A DNA stretch of 33,201 nt from Candidatus Sulfopaludibacter sp. SbA3 (GCA_945893365.1 CAMDED010000082.1:1-33201); one strand, 5' to 3'; counted from the first letter of the stretch, positions 1 through 8,111 are shown. Program-made: numbers and translations. Notes: generated from the sequence alone by a model not told the origin.

Positions 1-2
1 GT

Positions 3-134
3 ATCCTCGAAGGCATTAACAGCCTCGTCCAGGCCGCCAAGGCAAAGGCCAGAGGCTACCGCTCCAACCGCAACTTTGCCAGCATCATCTACCTCATCGC
101 AGGCAAACTTGATCTGTCATGTCAACCCACATGA
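3..134 (+). CDS. ISL3-family transposase, C-terminal end (cut by window edge)
   Basis: The reading frame is open from the left edge to a TGA at 132-134 and encodes the last 43 residues of a transposase. The stretch EGINSLVQAAKAKARGYRS followed by AGKLDL is the conserved C-terminal signature of ISL3-type DDE transposases (EGIN..Q..KA.ARGYR....F...IY...GKLDL). The rest of the protein lies outside the window, so I cannot tell whether the element is intact. No inverted repeat could be placed in the 212 bases between this stop and the next gene (135-346), and I see no gene there. Confidence 0.75.
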   Translation: MLEGINSLVQAAKAKARGYRSNRNFASIIYLIAGKLDLSCQPT

Positions 135-346
135 AACAGCGAAGAACCGAAAAGAAGCTGTGCGAAAAAAAATGGACGTGAGCGTCGTGAACGGGGATCT
201 CGCCCCATTGCGTGTTCATGATTCAATTATGCACTCTCAGACGCCCAAGGACCGTGCCGCCGTCCCAAAACACTGCGTAAAGCCCCGCCTGAAAGCCCTT
301 CGCCGCGCCGAAAACCGTGCGACGATGTTCTTCGGAGCCTGAAACT

Positions 347-1351
347 ATGACGCGCAGAGCATTCCTTTCCGCCGCGGCTGCCACGGCCGCTGTTCCCTTA
401 AACGCGGCCCCCCGCACCGGCATGGGCGTCGCGGTCACCTCTTACCTGTCGTTTGCGCGATACCGCGAAACCTACCAGTTCCTCGAAAAGTGCGCGGCGC
501 TTGGCGCGGGAGGCATTCAAGCCGGACTGTCGAACACCGATCCGGCCTATCTGAAGAAGGTCCGTTCGAGGGCCGAGGAATTGGGGATGTATCTGGAGGT
601 CATGGCCGGCCTCCCGAAAGGCGACCCGGCCGCATTCGAGAATTCCGTGAAGGCGGCAAAGGAGATGGGCGCGGTGTGCCTCCGCGCCGGCTGCCTTAAC
701 GGGCGGCGCTATGAGACGTTTTCGAGCCTTGAACAGTGGAAGAAGTTCGCTGCGGATTCGAGAGCCTCGCTCGACGCCGCGGTTCCGCTCGCGGAGAAGT
801 ATAAACTGCCAATCGCTCTCGAGAACCACAAGGATTGGACCGTCGATGAGATGACCGCGCTTCTGAAGAGCTTCAGCAGCGAGTACCTCGGCTGTTGCAT
901 CGACACCGGCAACAACATCGCGCTGCTCGACGATCCCATGGAATTGGTCGACCGGCTGGCCCCCTACGCGCTTTCCACGCATCTTAAGGACATGGGCATG
1001 GAGCCTTGGAAAGACGGGTTCCTTCTCTCGGAGCTGCCGCTCGGAGAAGGCTCGCTCGACTTGAAGCGGATCGTCGCGGCGATCCGGAAATCGCGTCCGA
1101 ACGTGCGGATGACGCTTGAGATGATCACCCGCGATCCCCTCGAAATCCCCTGTCTGACGGAAAAATACTGGGCGACTTTCCCGGACCGTTCCGGCACGTA
1201 TCTCGCGCGGACTTTGGCTTACGTAAGGAACAATACAAAGAGCGAGGCGCTGCCGCGCACGAAGCATCTAAGCAAGGAAGCGCAGATAAGTTTGGAAGAG
1301 GACAACGTCAAGCAGTGTCTGCACTACGCTCGCGAGCGCTTGTCGCTGTAG
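347..1351 (+). CDS. Sugar phosphate isomerase/epimerase-like TIM barrel with Tat leader
   Basis: This 334-residue protein belongs to the xylose-isomerase-like TIM barrel (AP_endonuc_2) superfamily. The ATG at 347 is preferred over upstream starts because GGAG lies at 334-337 and because it begins directly with a twin-arginine leader (TRRAFLSAAAATAA), so export is expected. The usual metal ligands of the fold are visible: Glu159 in ALENHKDW, Asp186 in CIDTGNN, His212 in STHLKD and Glu258 in TLEM. Family members isomerise or epimerise sugars or related polyols; the substrate cannot be read from sequence. Secreted versions are frequent in Acidobacteriota and Planctomycetota. It appears to stand alone, with a palindromic element just downstream. 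Confidence 0.85.
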   Translation: MTRRAFLSAAAATAAVPLNAAPRTGMGVAVTSYLSFARYRETYQFLEKCAALGAGGIQAGLSNTDPAYLKKVRSRAEELGMYLEVMAGLPKGDPAAFENSVKAAKEMGAVCLRAGCLNGRRYETFSSLEQWKKFAADSRASLDAAVPLAEKYKLPIALENHKDWTVDEMTALLKSFSSEYLGCCIDTGNNIALLDDPMELVDRLAPYALSTHLKDMGMEPWKDGFLLSELPLGEGSLDLKRIVAAIRKSRPNVRMTLEMITRDPLEIPCLTEKYWATFPDRSGTYLARTLAYVRNNTKSEALPRTKHLSKEAQISLEEDNVKQCLHYARERLSL

Positions 1352-1360
1352 AGGCGGCAT

Positions 1361-1384
1361 GTGGGACAGGCATCCTGGCCTGTC
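1361..1384. repeat. REP-like palindromic element
   Basis: GACAGGC at 1365-1371 pairs perfectly with GCCTGTC at 1378-1384 across a six-base loop, preceded by GTGGG. From memory, nearly identical palindromes of the form GGGACAGGC..GCCTGTC are scattered in many copies through Solibacter-type and related genomes. Only this copy occurs in the window. The hairpin lies 10 bases after the stop of the TIM-barrel gene and could act in transcription termination, but there is no T-run. The rest of 1352-1639 holds no gene I can support. Confidence 0.5.
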
Positions 1385-1639
1385 AACGGCCTCGTAGACC
1401 TCGTAGAAGCCCTGCGGCCCGATTTCTATCGCCCTTGCGAGCGCCATCCGGCACTTGCATGATTTTTCACTATGCAAACATTCACGGCTAATGTCCCGTT
1501 TCCGAGGGCGCTTGCCTGCGCCCGGCTCGGCTAAGGGTCCACGCAAGAACCGTCTGCGTCGGCATCTCGCACGATACGCTTGATGGCAGTTATTTTTGCG
1601 GTGGCCCTAAGTATGCATCCTGTGAACGGCGTTGCCGGC

Positions 1640-2551
1640 TCACCACTTGAGCGTGCCGACGATATCCCGCACGTTTGCCAATCCCTCACGCGCGAGAAAC
1701 CGGTTGAGTTCGCGCGCGATGCGCACCGTGGACGAAGGGTCCCAGAAGTTCGCGGTGCCCGCCTGCACGGCCTCCGCGCCGGCAATCAGGAACTCCGCCG
1801 CGTCCTCTCCGGTTGCAATGCCGCCAAGACCCACCACCGGGATCTTCACCGCCTGCGACGCCTGATAGACGAGCCTGAGCGCGATGGGCTTGATCGCCGG
1901 ACCCGAGAGCCCGCCGAAACCGGCGCCGATTCGCGGGCGCCGCCGGCGCGCGTCGATGGCAAGCGAAATGAACGTATTCACAAGCGAAATGGCATCCGCG
2001 CCCGCTTCTTCGGCCGCCCGCGCGAGCGGCTCGATCAGCGCCACGTTTGGGGAAAGCTTGACCATCAGCGGACGCCGCGCCACGCTTCTGACCGCCCTCA
2101 CGAGCTCCGCGAGGGACGCGGGGTCGCTCGAAAAGTAGATGCCCCCGTGCTTCGTATTGGGACACGACACGTTCAATTCGTAACCCGCAAGGCCCTCGGC
2201 GTCTTCGAGAACGCGCGCCACCTCCACGTAGTCCTCGACGGCGTAGCCGAATACGTTCGCGAAGACCGGAGTGGCGTAACGCGCGAGCGCGGGGAGTTTG
2301 TCCCGCACAAAGGCGCGCACGCCGATGTTCTGCAGGCCGATGGAATTGATCATCCCGCCTTCCGCCTCCCAAAGGCGCGGCGCGGCGTTGCCGTCCATCG
2401 GTTCGCGCGAGAGGCCCTTCACGATAATGCCGCCGATCGCTCCGAGGTCGGTCACGCTCTCGAACTCCACTCCGTAGGCGAAAGTGCCGGAGGCGGCAAG
2501 CACGGGATTCCGCAGGGGAATTCCGCACAGCGAAGTGGCAAGACGGCTCAT
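1640..2551 (-). CDS. pyrD: Dihydroorotate dehydrogenase, class 1B type
   Basis: This 303-residue protein oxidises dihydroorotate to orotate in de novo pyrimidine synthesis, using FMN on a TIM barrel. Visible landmarks are the N-terminal NPVLAASGTFAYG, the FMN-binding KGLS and INSIGLQN segments, the catalytic-loop ELNVSCPNTKHGG with Cys130 as general base (Cys rather than Ser marks class 1), VKLSPN, and the C-terminal phosphate-binding VVGLGGIATGEDA and GTANF. Cys and length fit class 1B, which normally partners with an iron-sulfur PyrK subunit; no pyrK is in this window. It follows the short-chain dehydrogenase gene by 13 bases on the same strand, so the two are probably co-transcribed. Confidence 0.93.
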   Translation of the reverse strand: MSRLATSLCGIPLRNPVLAASGTFAYGVEFESVTDLGAIGGIIVKGLSREPMDGNAAPRLWEAEGGMINSIGLQNIGVRAFVRDKLPALARYATPVFANVFGYAVEDYVEVARVLEDAEGLAGYELNVSCPNTKHGGIYFSSDPASLAELVRAVRSVARRPLMVKLSPNVALIEPLARAAEEAGADAISLVNTFISLAIDARRRRPRIGAGFGGLSGPAIKPIALRLVYQASQAVKIPVVGLGGIATGEDAAEFLIAGAEAVQAGTANFWDPSSTVRIARELNRFLAREGLANVRDIVGTLKW

Positions 2552-2564
2552 GAGCGAGAAGCCG

Positions 2565-3320
2565 CTACTGGGCGCACCAGCCGCCGTCGATCAGGATGTC
2601 GGTGCCGGTGATGAACCCCGCGTCTTCCGAGCACAAGTAGACGGCGAGTTGACCGATCTCCTCCACGCGTCCCCACCGGCCCACGGGAATCTTTGAAAGA
2701 AACTGCGCGTTGACCTCCGGATTCTGCATCAGCGCGGTGTTCATTTCCGTGCCGAAGGGGCCGGGGCTGATGCCGTTGACGGTGATTCCGTCCGGCGCCA
2801 CTTCGAGCGCAAGGGCGCGCGTGAGGCCAAGCAACGCCGACTTGCTCGCCGAATACGCCGCGCGGCCCGGCAGCGACACCCAGCTCATGATGGAGGTCAT
2901 GTTGATCACCCTTCCGTAGCCCCCTCCCTTCATGTGCGGCACGAAGGAGCGGCACATCAGAAAAACGCTTGTCAGGTTCGTGTCGAGCACGCTGTTCCAT
3001 TCCTCCAGCGTGAATTCGGTCAGCTGTTTGCGCACGTTGATGCCGGCGTTATTGACGAGAATGTGAACGGCTCCGCACGTTGCGAGGACTTCCCGTTCGA
3101 GGCGCCGCACGTCGCTCTCTTTCATCACATCGGCCACGAACACGTCCGCGGCGCCACCGGCCGCCAGAATACCGGCGGCCACGGCGTTCAAATGCTCCTC
3201 GTTCCGCGAGGCGAGCGCGATGCGCGCTCCTTCGGCGGCAAGCGCCACCGCCATCGCTTTTCCCAGCCCTTTGCTCGCGCCGGTGATCAGCGCCGTCTTC
3301 CCTTCCAGCTTTCGATTCAT
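2565..3320 (-). CDS. Short-chain dehydrogenase/reductase (SDR family oxidoreductase)
   Basis: This 251-residue classical SDR is a cytoplasmic NAD(P)-dependent alcohol or ketone oxidoreductase. It shows the cofactor motif TGASKGLG (13-20), NNAG (90-93), and the catalytic triad Ser143, Tyr156 and Lys160 (YSASK), followed by the PG motif ISPGPFGTEM. The C-terminal GTDILIDGGW is typical. The closest functional groups are gluconate 5-dehydrogenase and 3-oxoacyl-ACP reductase-like enzymes; the substrate is not determinable here. GGAG lies five bases upstream of the ATG at 3320. It is the first gene of a pair with pyrD and is divergent from the patatin gene across 99 bases. Confidence 0.9.
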   Translation of the reverse strand: MNRKLEGKTALITGASKGLGKAMAVALAAEGARIALASRNEEHLNAVAAGILAAGGAADVFVADVMKESDVRRLEREVLATCGAVHILVNNAGINVRKQLTEFTLEEWNSVLDTNLTSVFLMCRSFVPHMKGGGYGRVINMTSIMSWVSLPGRAAYSASKSALLGLTRALALEVAPDGITVNGISPGPFGTEMNTALMQNPEVNAQFLSKIPVGRWGRVEEIGQLAVYLCSEDAGFITGTDILIDGGWCAQ

Positions 3321-3419
3321 GCTTTCTCCAATACCCGCTTTCTTCGATACTCCAGTTTACCCGGTAGCGCTATCATGGCTACGGAGCTTCCGGAGTCCGG
3401 GGAAGGTAAAGGCGACAAC

Positions 3420-4520
3420 ATGAGCGAAGCCATTGTACTGTCTGGAGGCGGCGGGTTTGCCGCCTATGAAGTGGGAGTTATGAAAGGGCTGTTTGAAAAA
3501 CAGCCGGCATTCCGGCCCGCCATATACACGGGCGCGTCGGCCGGCAGCTACAACGCCGCGCTCATGGTTTCGCACGACAGGCTCGGACCGAAGGCCGCGG
3601 TTGAACATCTAGAACAAATCTGGATGGAAAAGATCGCAGCCAATCCCCGAACCCTCGAAAACGGCGTGTTCCGTCTTCGCGGCGATTTTCCGAGATACCT
3701 CGATGCGGTCTTCTCGCCCCACCCGTCCGTCGAACCGTTCATCGAGATGGCCGACGACGCGTCGTTTTTCGCGCAGGACTTCCTGAACCGCGCCACCCAC
3801 GCCCTGTTCTCAAAGGCTTCGTTGCAGCGCAGAGCCTTCGAGCTTGTCGATCTTACCGCGTTCTTCTCCGCGGAGCCGATGCGCAACCTGGTACGGAATA
3901 CCATCGATTTCGCGAAGATCCGGGCGTCCAGCGCGCAAATTTCGATCGCCGTGACCGACTGGCTGAACGGCGAAGTCAAGACGTTCGGCGCGGACAAGCT
4001 GACGGACGCGTTCGGTCCGCTCGCAATCGCGGCGTCCTCGGCGATTCCGGGTATTTTCCCGCCGGTAGAATGCGAGGGCTGCCATTACGCGGACGGCGGC
4101 GTTCTGGTGAATACGCCCTTGAGCCCGGCGATCCGGATGGGCGCGAACGTGCTCCACGCGATCTATCTGAGTCCGGATCCCAGCGACGTACCGCTGCCTG
4201 GCACGCAGAATACCGTCGCCACCCTGGAACGCCTGCTGATTATCGGAATCTCGGGCCGCATCACGACGGATATCGACAATCTGAGGCGCATCAACAAAAC
4301 GATCGAGAGCGGCGGCTCTACGATCTATGAGCCGCTGACCGTCCACCGCTACCGCCCCCTGCGCAGCTTGGGCGGAGTGCTTGGGCTGCTCGACTTCCGC
4401 CAGGGACGGATTGGAACCTTGATCGAGCGAGGTTACCGGGACGCGCTAGAGCACGATTGCGTGGCCAATCGCTGCGTGCTTGCCGAGGGCGCCGCGCGAA
4501 CGGCAACTGTCCGGAGCTGA
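3420..4520 (+). CDS. Patatin-like phospholipase
   Basis: This 366-residue protein is a patatin-family lipid acyl hydrolase with a Ser-Asp dyad. The oxyanion loop LSGGGGFAAYEVGV (7-20), the nucleophile elbow GASAG with Ser40, and the DGG motif with Asp225 are all present and correctly spaced. The ATG at 3420 is chosen because AAAGG (3408-3412) precedes it and because the patatin fold begins within five residues; the frame stays open far upstream but that part overlaps the opposite-strand dehydrogenase gene. There is no signal peptide, so it is expected in the cytoplasm or secreted by an unrecognised route. The substrate is unknown. Confidence 0.88.
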   Translation: MSEAIVLSGGGGFAAYEVGVMKGLFEKQPAFRPAIYTGASAGSYNAALMVSHDRLGPKAAVEHLEQIWMEKIAANPRTLENGVFRLRGDFPRYLDAVFSPHPSVEPFIEMADDASFFAQDFLNRATHALFSKASLQRRAFELVDLTAFFSAEPMRNLVRNTIDFAKIRASSAQISIAVTDWLNGEVKTFGADKLTDAFGPLAIAASSAIPGIFPPVECEGCHYADGGVLVNTPLSPAIRMGANVLHAIYLSPDPSDVPLPGTQNTVATLERLLIIGISGRITTDIDNLRRINKTIESGGSTIYEPLTVHRYRPLRSLGGVLGLLDFRQGRIGTLIERGYRDALEHDCVANRCVLAEGAARTATVRS

Positions 4521-4755
4521 ACCCGAATACTCCCGAACCCGGCCGCCAGGCATGTGGGCCAATCTCATCGGCGAGACGATGGACGGCTCCCCGCTTAACC
4601 CGAAGGCCCAGGAAAGCGAGCGGAATCTCGCGGCGGTCGCGCTGTCGAAACCGGGAATGTCCAAAGGCGGCAAGGCGCGGGCCTCAAGCCCGTCGGCGAT
4701 TCGATTCGGCAACATCAAGTCGTCACACTGGGACCGTCGTGGCTCAATCGGTTAG
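4480..4755 (+). pseudogene. Degraded small 'KGGKARA' family protein remnant
   Basis: Within this open frame, residues reading ERNLAAVALSKPGMSKGGKARASSPSA resemble the very common small bacterial family with the core NPAAVALGRLGGLKGGKARA(A/K)LSP..R.EIA..AA..RW. The first two thirds of that core is recognisable, but the glycines after VAL are changed and the following helix is lost. The frame also starts inside the patatin gene, which is not a natural arrangement. I read it as a decayed gene whose start was overwritten or lost. It occupies most of the gap between two convergent genes. The family has no established function that I can state. Confidence 0.4.
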
Positions 4756-4801
4756 GAATGCCGGTTCAGCATCCTCGGCCGCCCGCTCCAAGGTAGTAGC
4801 G

Positions 4802-5197
4802 CTATTTCTTGCCCGGATAGACCAGCGGGTAGCCCTTCTCCTTCCAATCCATCAGCCCGCAGGCGCCCAGCACCGTGTACCCGTTCTTCGTCAGGATCGC
4901 GGCGGCGGTTCCGGCACGCTTCCCGTGCGCGCACGCCGTGACAATCTGCTTGTCCTTTGGCACTTCGGCGAGGCGCGATTCGAGCTGGCCGACTGGAATG
5001 TTGACGTAGCCCTTGATGCTCCCGTTCTCCTCGATTTCCCTCGGCTCGCGCACATCCAGGAAGAACAGGTTCTTCTTCGTATCGAGCGCCTGCTTCAGTT
5101 CGTCGGAGGTGAGGGTCTTCGTCTTGCCGTCGGACTGGGCGGATGCGAGTCCAACCACGCCGAGAAGCGTCAGTGCGTAAAGGCCGAAAATCTTCAT
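4802..5197 (-). CDS. Exported rhodanese-like domain protein
   Basis: This 131-residue single-domain rhodanese has an N-terminal signal peptide (MKIFGLYALTLLGVVGLASA) and is predicted to be periplasmic or secreted. The rhodanese landmarks are FLDVREPRE (strand and loop), GYVNIPVG, and the active-site loop TACAHGKRAG with catalytic-position Cys89, which would carry the persulfide. The loop differs from the common CRSG.R version. A GTG at 5215 is an alternative start; it would overlap the stop of the upstream gene as GTGA and add six residues (MKYTDC) before the signal peptide. Either way translation is probably coupled to the upstream ThyX-like gene. A link to thymidylate synthesis is not evident; sulfur handling is the likely role. 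Confidence 0.82.
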   Translation of the reverse strand: MKIFGLYALTLLGVVGLASAQSDGKTKTLTSDELKQALDTKKNLFFLDVREPREIEENGSIKGYVNIPVGQLESRLAEVPKDKQIVTACAHGKRAGTAAAILTKNGYTVLGACGLMDWKEKGYPLVYPGKK

Positions 5198-5211
5198 GCA
5201 ATCAGTATACT

Positions 5212-6645
5212 TCACCGCTCAAGCGGGTCTTCGATCCAGGGCGGAGTGCCCTCCATCAGTCGCGCGAGCTCGGGCTCGAGTTTCTCCATGGCGCACTTCA
5301 TTTCCCAGGCGATTTCGCGATAGCTGAAGTGCCCCTTCACGCCGCTGCGTAATCTTGAAATGTATTGTGCCTCGGCGAAATCCATGCGGAACAGGAAGCG
5401 CGAACGCCCGCCGAAGGGCAATAGGTAGTGCGACACGGGCTCGGGCAGCATGCGCATCGCGTCGAAGGCCGACTGCATCGCCGCCGAGTAAACGTCGCTC
5501 ACGGCCGCTTCGGCGATCAGCGCGGGCGTGTCGAAGCCCAGTTTTCCCGTGTATGCCTGGCGCAATTGATGACAACGGCGGTGACGGTGCAGATCGCGGT
5601 AGGCGCCGATGTCCATCACGATGTCGTAGACGTAAGGACCGCCGCGGAATCCCGGCGGAAGGTCGTCACGCTGCGTCCGTCCGCCCATCGCGGCGTCGAT
5701 CACCTCCGCTCGCCGGGCGGCCGGCCAATCCGCGGCCAGGTCGTAGAGCTCGCGAAAGCTGCGGTCGGTCACGGGATAAAGAAGCGTCGCGACATTGTCC
5801 GCCGCCGCATCGGCGGGCCGCAGCAACTCGACGCGCGGCGTTGACGCGGCTGAAGCCGGCGGCAGATTCTGCGCGGCCCACAGCGTGAGGTCGCGGCGCC
5901 AGCGGCCCGCGTATTCGTCGGGCTCGGCGTGGCGGGCGAGCGTGGGCGCGACCGGCTCCGCCGCGGCTGCTTCATCCCAAATGCAATCGGGCGGCGCGGC
6001 GCAGGCTTCCGCGATCTCAAGTCCGAGCTCGCGAATCTCCTGGTACGGAGACGCGCGCAACCGGCGAATCTGCTTTTCAAGCGTGCGAATGCTCGTGACC
6101 TGGCCGACGTTGGTCGGCACGCCCCAGAACAGAAGGTAGCGCGCCACGTCGAACGCTCGCGCAGCCAGATTGCGGCGGTAAGCGTCCGGTTTCATGGCGT
6201 TGGGACGCGGCAGCTTGTTCGACAGGCACTCGAGCGCCGCGGCGTTGACCTGCGCGTACGCGCCAAGCAGGCCGTTCCCGGCGCTCCGGTAGAGTTCGGC
6301 GTGCGCGGCCGTCGCTTCGGGCGGCGTGATGAAACCCGACCGCGAGAAATCCTGATAGCGCGAAGACTTCGCCTGCCCGTCCCACAAGGGCTCGTCTTCG
6401 GCTTCGGTGGCGGCGAGTTCGGAAACGCCCTCGAAGCAGATCACGACGTGGCCCAGATCGGCGATCGAGGCATGGCCGTACTGGAAATAGAAATTCTCAA
6501 GAAAATTCTGCGAATTGTGCGTGCGTACCCAGTCGAGCGACTGGCGAATGCCGTCGGGCGAGCGGCTGTAGCGCGCGAGCGCGTACGCGCACCGTTCCGG
6601 AGGCATCGGGGCGACGGTCAGTACGCGTTTCGGTTTTTGAGCCAT
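5212..6645 (-). CDS. ThyX-like FAD-dependent thymidylate synthase, double-domain form
   Basis: This 477-residue protein is about twice the length of ordinary ThyX (roughly 220-260 residues) and appears to be built of two ThyX-like halves. The first half has FQYGHASIADLGHVV and GVSELAATEAED followed by KSSRYQDFS, matching the SxRY end of the ThyX motif but lacking the RHR triplet. The second half has DLHRHRRCHQLRQAY, which restores an RHR-like run, but it ends without a clear SxRY. ThyX makes dTMP from dUMP using methylene-tetrahydrofolate and FAD. The ATG at 6645 is chosen because the open frame upstream overlaps the divergent dut. The neighbour dut supplies dUMP, which supports the assignment. 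Confidence 0.78.
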   Translation of the reverse strand: MAQKPKRVLTVAPMPPERCAYALARYSRSPDGIRQSLDWVRTHNSQNFLENFYFQYGHASIADLGHVVICFEGVSELAATEAEDEPLWDGQAKSSRYQDFSRSGFITPPEATAAHAELYRSAGNGLLGAYAQVNAAALECLSNKLPRPNAMKPDAYRRNLAARAFDVARYLLFWGVPTNVGQVTSIRTLEKQIRRLRASPYQEIRELGLEIAEACAAPPDCIWDEAAAAEPVAPTLARHAEPDEYAGRWRRDLTLWAAQNLPPASAASTPRVELLRPADAAADNVATLLYPVTDRSFRELYDLAADWPAARRAEVIDAAMGGRTQRDDLPPGFRGGPYVYDIVMDIGAYRDLHRHRRCHQLRQAYTGKLGFDTPALIAEAAVSDVYSAAMQSAFDAMRMLPEPVSHYLLPFGGRSRFLFRMDFAEAQYISRLRSGVKGHFSYREIAWEMKCAMEKLEPELARLMEGTPPWIEDPLER

Positions 6646-6653
6646 GTCCACGC

Positions 6654-6660
6654 TATGATA
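6654..6660. promoter_or_regulatory. Possible shared -10 element between thyX-like and dut
   Basis: Only 25 bases separate the two divergent start codons. TATGAT (6654-6659) reads as a -10 element towards dut, and the same bases read TATCAT (6660-6655) on the other strand towards the thyX-like gene, with TTGATC (6681-6676) 15 bases upstream as a weak -35. dut would have a very short or absent leader, and no Shine-Dalgarno is visible before its ATG. The two promoters would compete for the same bases. Confidence 0.3.
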
Positions 6661-6670
6661 ACGAATTCGG

Positions 6671-7102
6671 ATGAAGATCAAGATCAAGAAGCTTTCCGCC
6701 GACGCCCACCTGCCTCACTACGCGCACGGGCCGGAGGAGGACGCGGGCATGGACCTGCGTTCGATTGAGCGTGCTACGCTGCATCCCGGCAAGCCGTACG
6801 CGGTGGCGACGGGAATCAGCATCGAGCTTCCGCCCGGATTTGAGGCGCAGGTGCGCCCGCGCAGCGGCTTGGCGCTCAAGCACGCACTCACGCTTCCGAA
6901 TGCGCCGGCGACGATCGACCCCGGCTACCGGGGCGAGATCAAAGTCATCCTGCTGAATCTGGGCGCCGAGAATTACGAGGTCAATCCGGGCGACCGCATC
7001 GCGCAAATGGTGATCGCGCGCTATGAGCCGGTGGAGTGGGAGGAGACGGATTTGAGCGATTCCGCGCGCGGAAAGGGCGGGTTCGGGTCTTCGGGCCGAT
7101 GA
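6671..7102 (+). CDS. dut: dUTP diphosphatase
   Basis: This 143-residue protein hydrolyses dUTP to dUMP and pyrophosphate, keeping uracil out of DNA and feeding thymidylate synthesis. All five trimeric dUTPase motifs are present in order: EEDAGMDL (22-29), RPRSGLA (63-69), TIDPGYRGEIKV with catalytic-site Asp83 and Tyr86, GDRIAQMVI, and the flexible C-terminal glycine-rich motif RGKGGFGSSGR (133-143). Length is normal for a bacterial subunit. It is divergent from the ThyX-like gene, so two consecutive steps (dUTP to dUMP to dTMP) sit back to back. A decayed phosphatase gene abuts its 3' end. Confidence 0.95.
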   Translation: MKIKIKKLSADAHLPHYAHGPEEDAGMDLRSIERATLHPGKPYAVATGISIELPPGFEAQVRPRSGLALKHALTLPNAPATIDPGYRGEIKVILLNLGAENYEVNPGDRIAQMVIARYEPVEWEETDLSDSARGKGGFGSSGR

Positions 7103-7839
7103 CCGCGCGATCGAGATCGCGGCTTCGGAGCGCAGAGTCGATCGAATTTCCGAAACCGGCTCGCGGCGCGTTATCTGCCCATGTCCGCCGTGGCCGGAGA
7201 CTTCTACGATTTCCTCCGCCCCGATGAGCATCACCTCGGCATCCAGAATGCCGATGGTTCAGGGCACGGCGTGCCGGCGGCCCTGATCGCCTCGGTGGTC
7301 AAGGGTGCAATCTCGGCCCAACTGCCTCACGCGGACGACCCGGCGAAGGTCCTGGCCGGCATGAACCAAACGCTGTGCGGAAAGCTGCAAGGTCAGTTTG
7401 TGACCGCGGCCTACCTGTTCATCGACCTCGAAGAGCGCCGAATCCGCTATGGCGCGGCCGGCCATCCGCCGCTTCTGTGGTTCAGGAAAGGCGATCGAAC
7501 GGTCGAGCCCGTGGTGAAGAACGGCCTGGTTCTCGGTTTGATCGCGAAGCTCTGTACACCTCGGTCGAAAGGCCGATCACAGGAGCCGACCGCTTCCTGC
7601 TGTATACCGTCGGACTGGTTGAAGCGACAAGCGTCTCGGACGAGGTATTCGGGGACGAGCGCCTTCAGACGATTCTGGCGGCGAGCGATAAAATCGGCGC
7701 GGACCAGTTTGCCGCTTCGCTGCTAGCCGATCTTGAACGCTGGGCCGGGTACGGCGCGGGGCGAGGGCAAGAGGACGATCTGACGATCGTGGTTGTCGAT
7801 TTGAATGACAGCGTTCCGCTTTGTCACGGGCCGGGGTGA
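7103..7839 (+). pseudogene. Frameshifted SpoIIE/RsbU-type PP2C phosphatase
   Basis: The sequence encodes most of a SpoIIE-type serine phosphatase, but not in one frame. An N-terminal piece DDRAIEIAASE (about 7098-7130) resembles the start of such domains. The frame at 7166-7535 then reads ARYLPMSAVAGDFYDF, DGSGHGVPAALIASVVK and GHPPLLW. A one-base loss near 7535 moves the rest (ALYTSVERPITGADRFLLY to the TGA at 7837-7839) into another frame. The conserved metal-binding Asp of the YTDG motif is also Val (codon 7609-7611). The frame change, 5' loss and missing ligand together mark a dead gene. Family members regulate sigma-factor partner switching. The 5' edge next to dut is approximate. Confidence 0.8.
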
Positions 7840-8111
7840 CGCTCGCGGGCCACGCGCTCGGCCAGAAAGATCTTCATCAGGGACTGGTACGGAACGTCTC
7901 TCTGGTTGGCCAGAACCTTGATGTCCGCCAGCAAGCCGGCGGGCAGGCGGAGCGAAATGGTCTCTGTAGACGGCTTCAAATTTGGGAAGACCGCCACCTT
8001 CGCGACGCTCCAATCCACGTAATCGGTCGTGTCGTGGGTCTCCCAAAATGCCCTCTCCTCCTGCTCGGATTTGAAGGATGGGACCTCCTTAAGCTTCTTT
8101 CGACTCTGCAT
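7824..8111 (-). CDS. CopG-type antitoxin of a BrnT-linked toxin-antitoxin pair
   Basis: This 95-residue protein matches the CopG_antitoxin/BrnA-like group: an N-terminal KLKEVPSFKSEQEERAFWE, then HDTTDYVDWS, and a ribbon-helix-helix C-terminal part with TISLRLPAGLLADIKVLA and RDVPYQSLMKIFLAER. Such proteins neutralise the toxin by direct binding and repress their own promoter through the ribbon-helix-helix domain. Its start lies inside the toxin gene (23-base overlap), so translation is coupled and the toxin is upstream, as in brnTA operons. Its 3' end overlaps the dead phosphatase gene on the other strand by 16 bases. The gene looks intact while both neighbours are broken. Confidence 0.88.
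   Translation of the reverse strand: MQSRKKLKEVPSFKSEQEERAFWETHDTTDYVDWSVAKVAVFPNLKPSTETISLRLPAGLLADIKVLANQRDVPYQSLMKIFLAERVARERHPGP

Noticed and set aside
398-1267. Minus-strand open frame of 289 codons
   Set aside because: It is antisense to the TIM-barrel gene, which has all metal ligands.
1268-1546. Minus-strand frame reading IEIGPQGFYEVYEAVDRPG
   Set aside because: It runs through the palindromic element and into the end of the TIM-barrel gene; likely a repeat-derived frame rather than a gene.
1580-2611. Plus-strand open frame of 343 codons
   Set aside because: It is antisense to pyrD and has arginine-rich, low-complexity composition.
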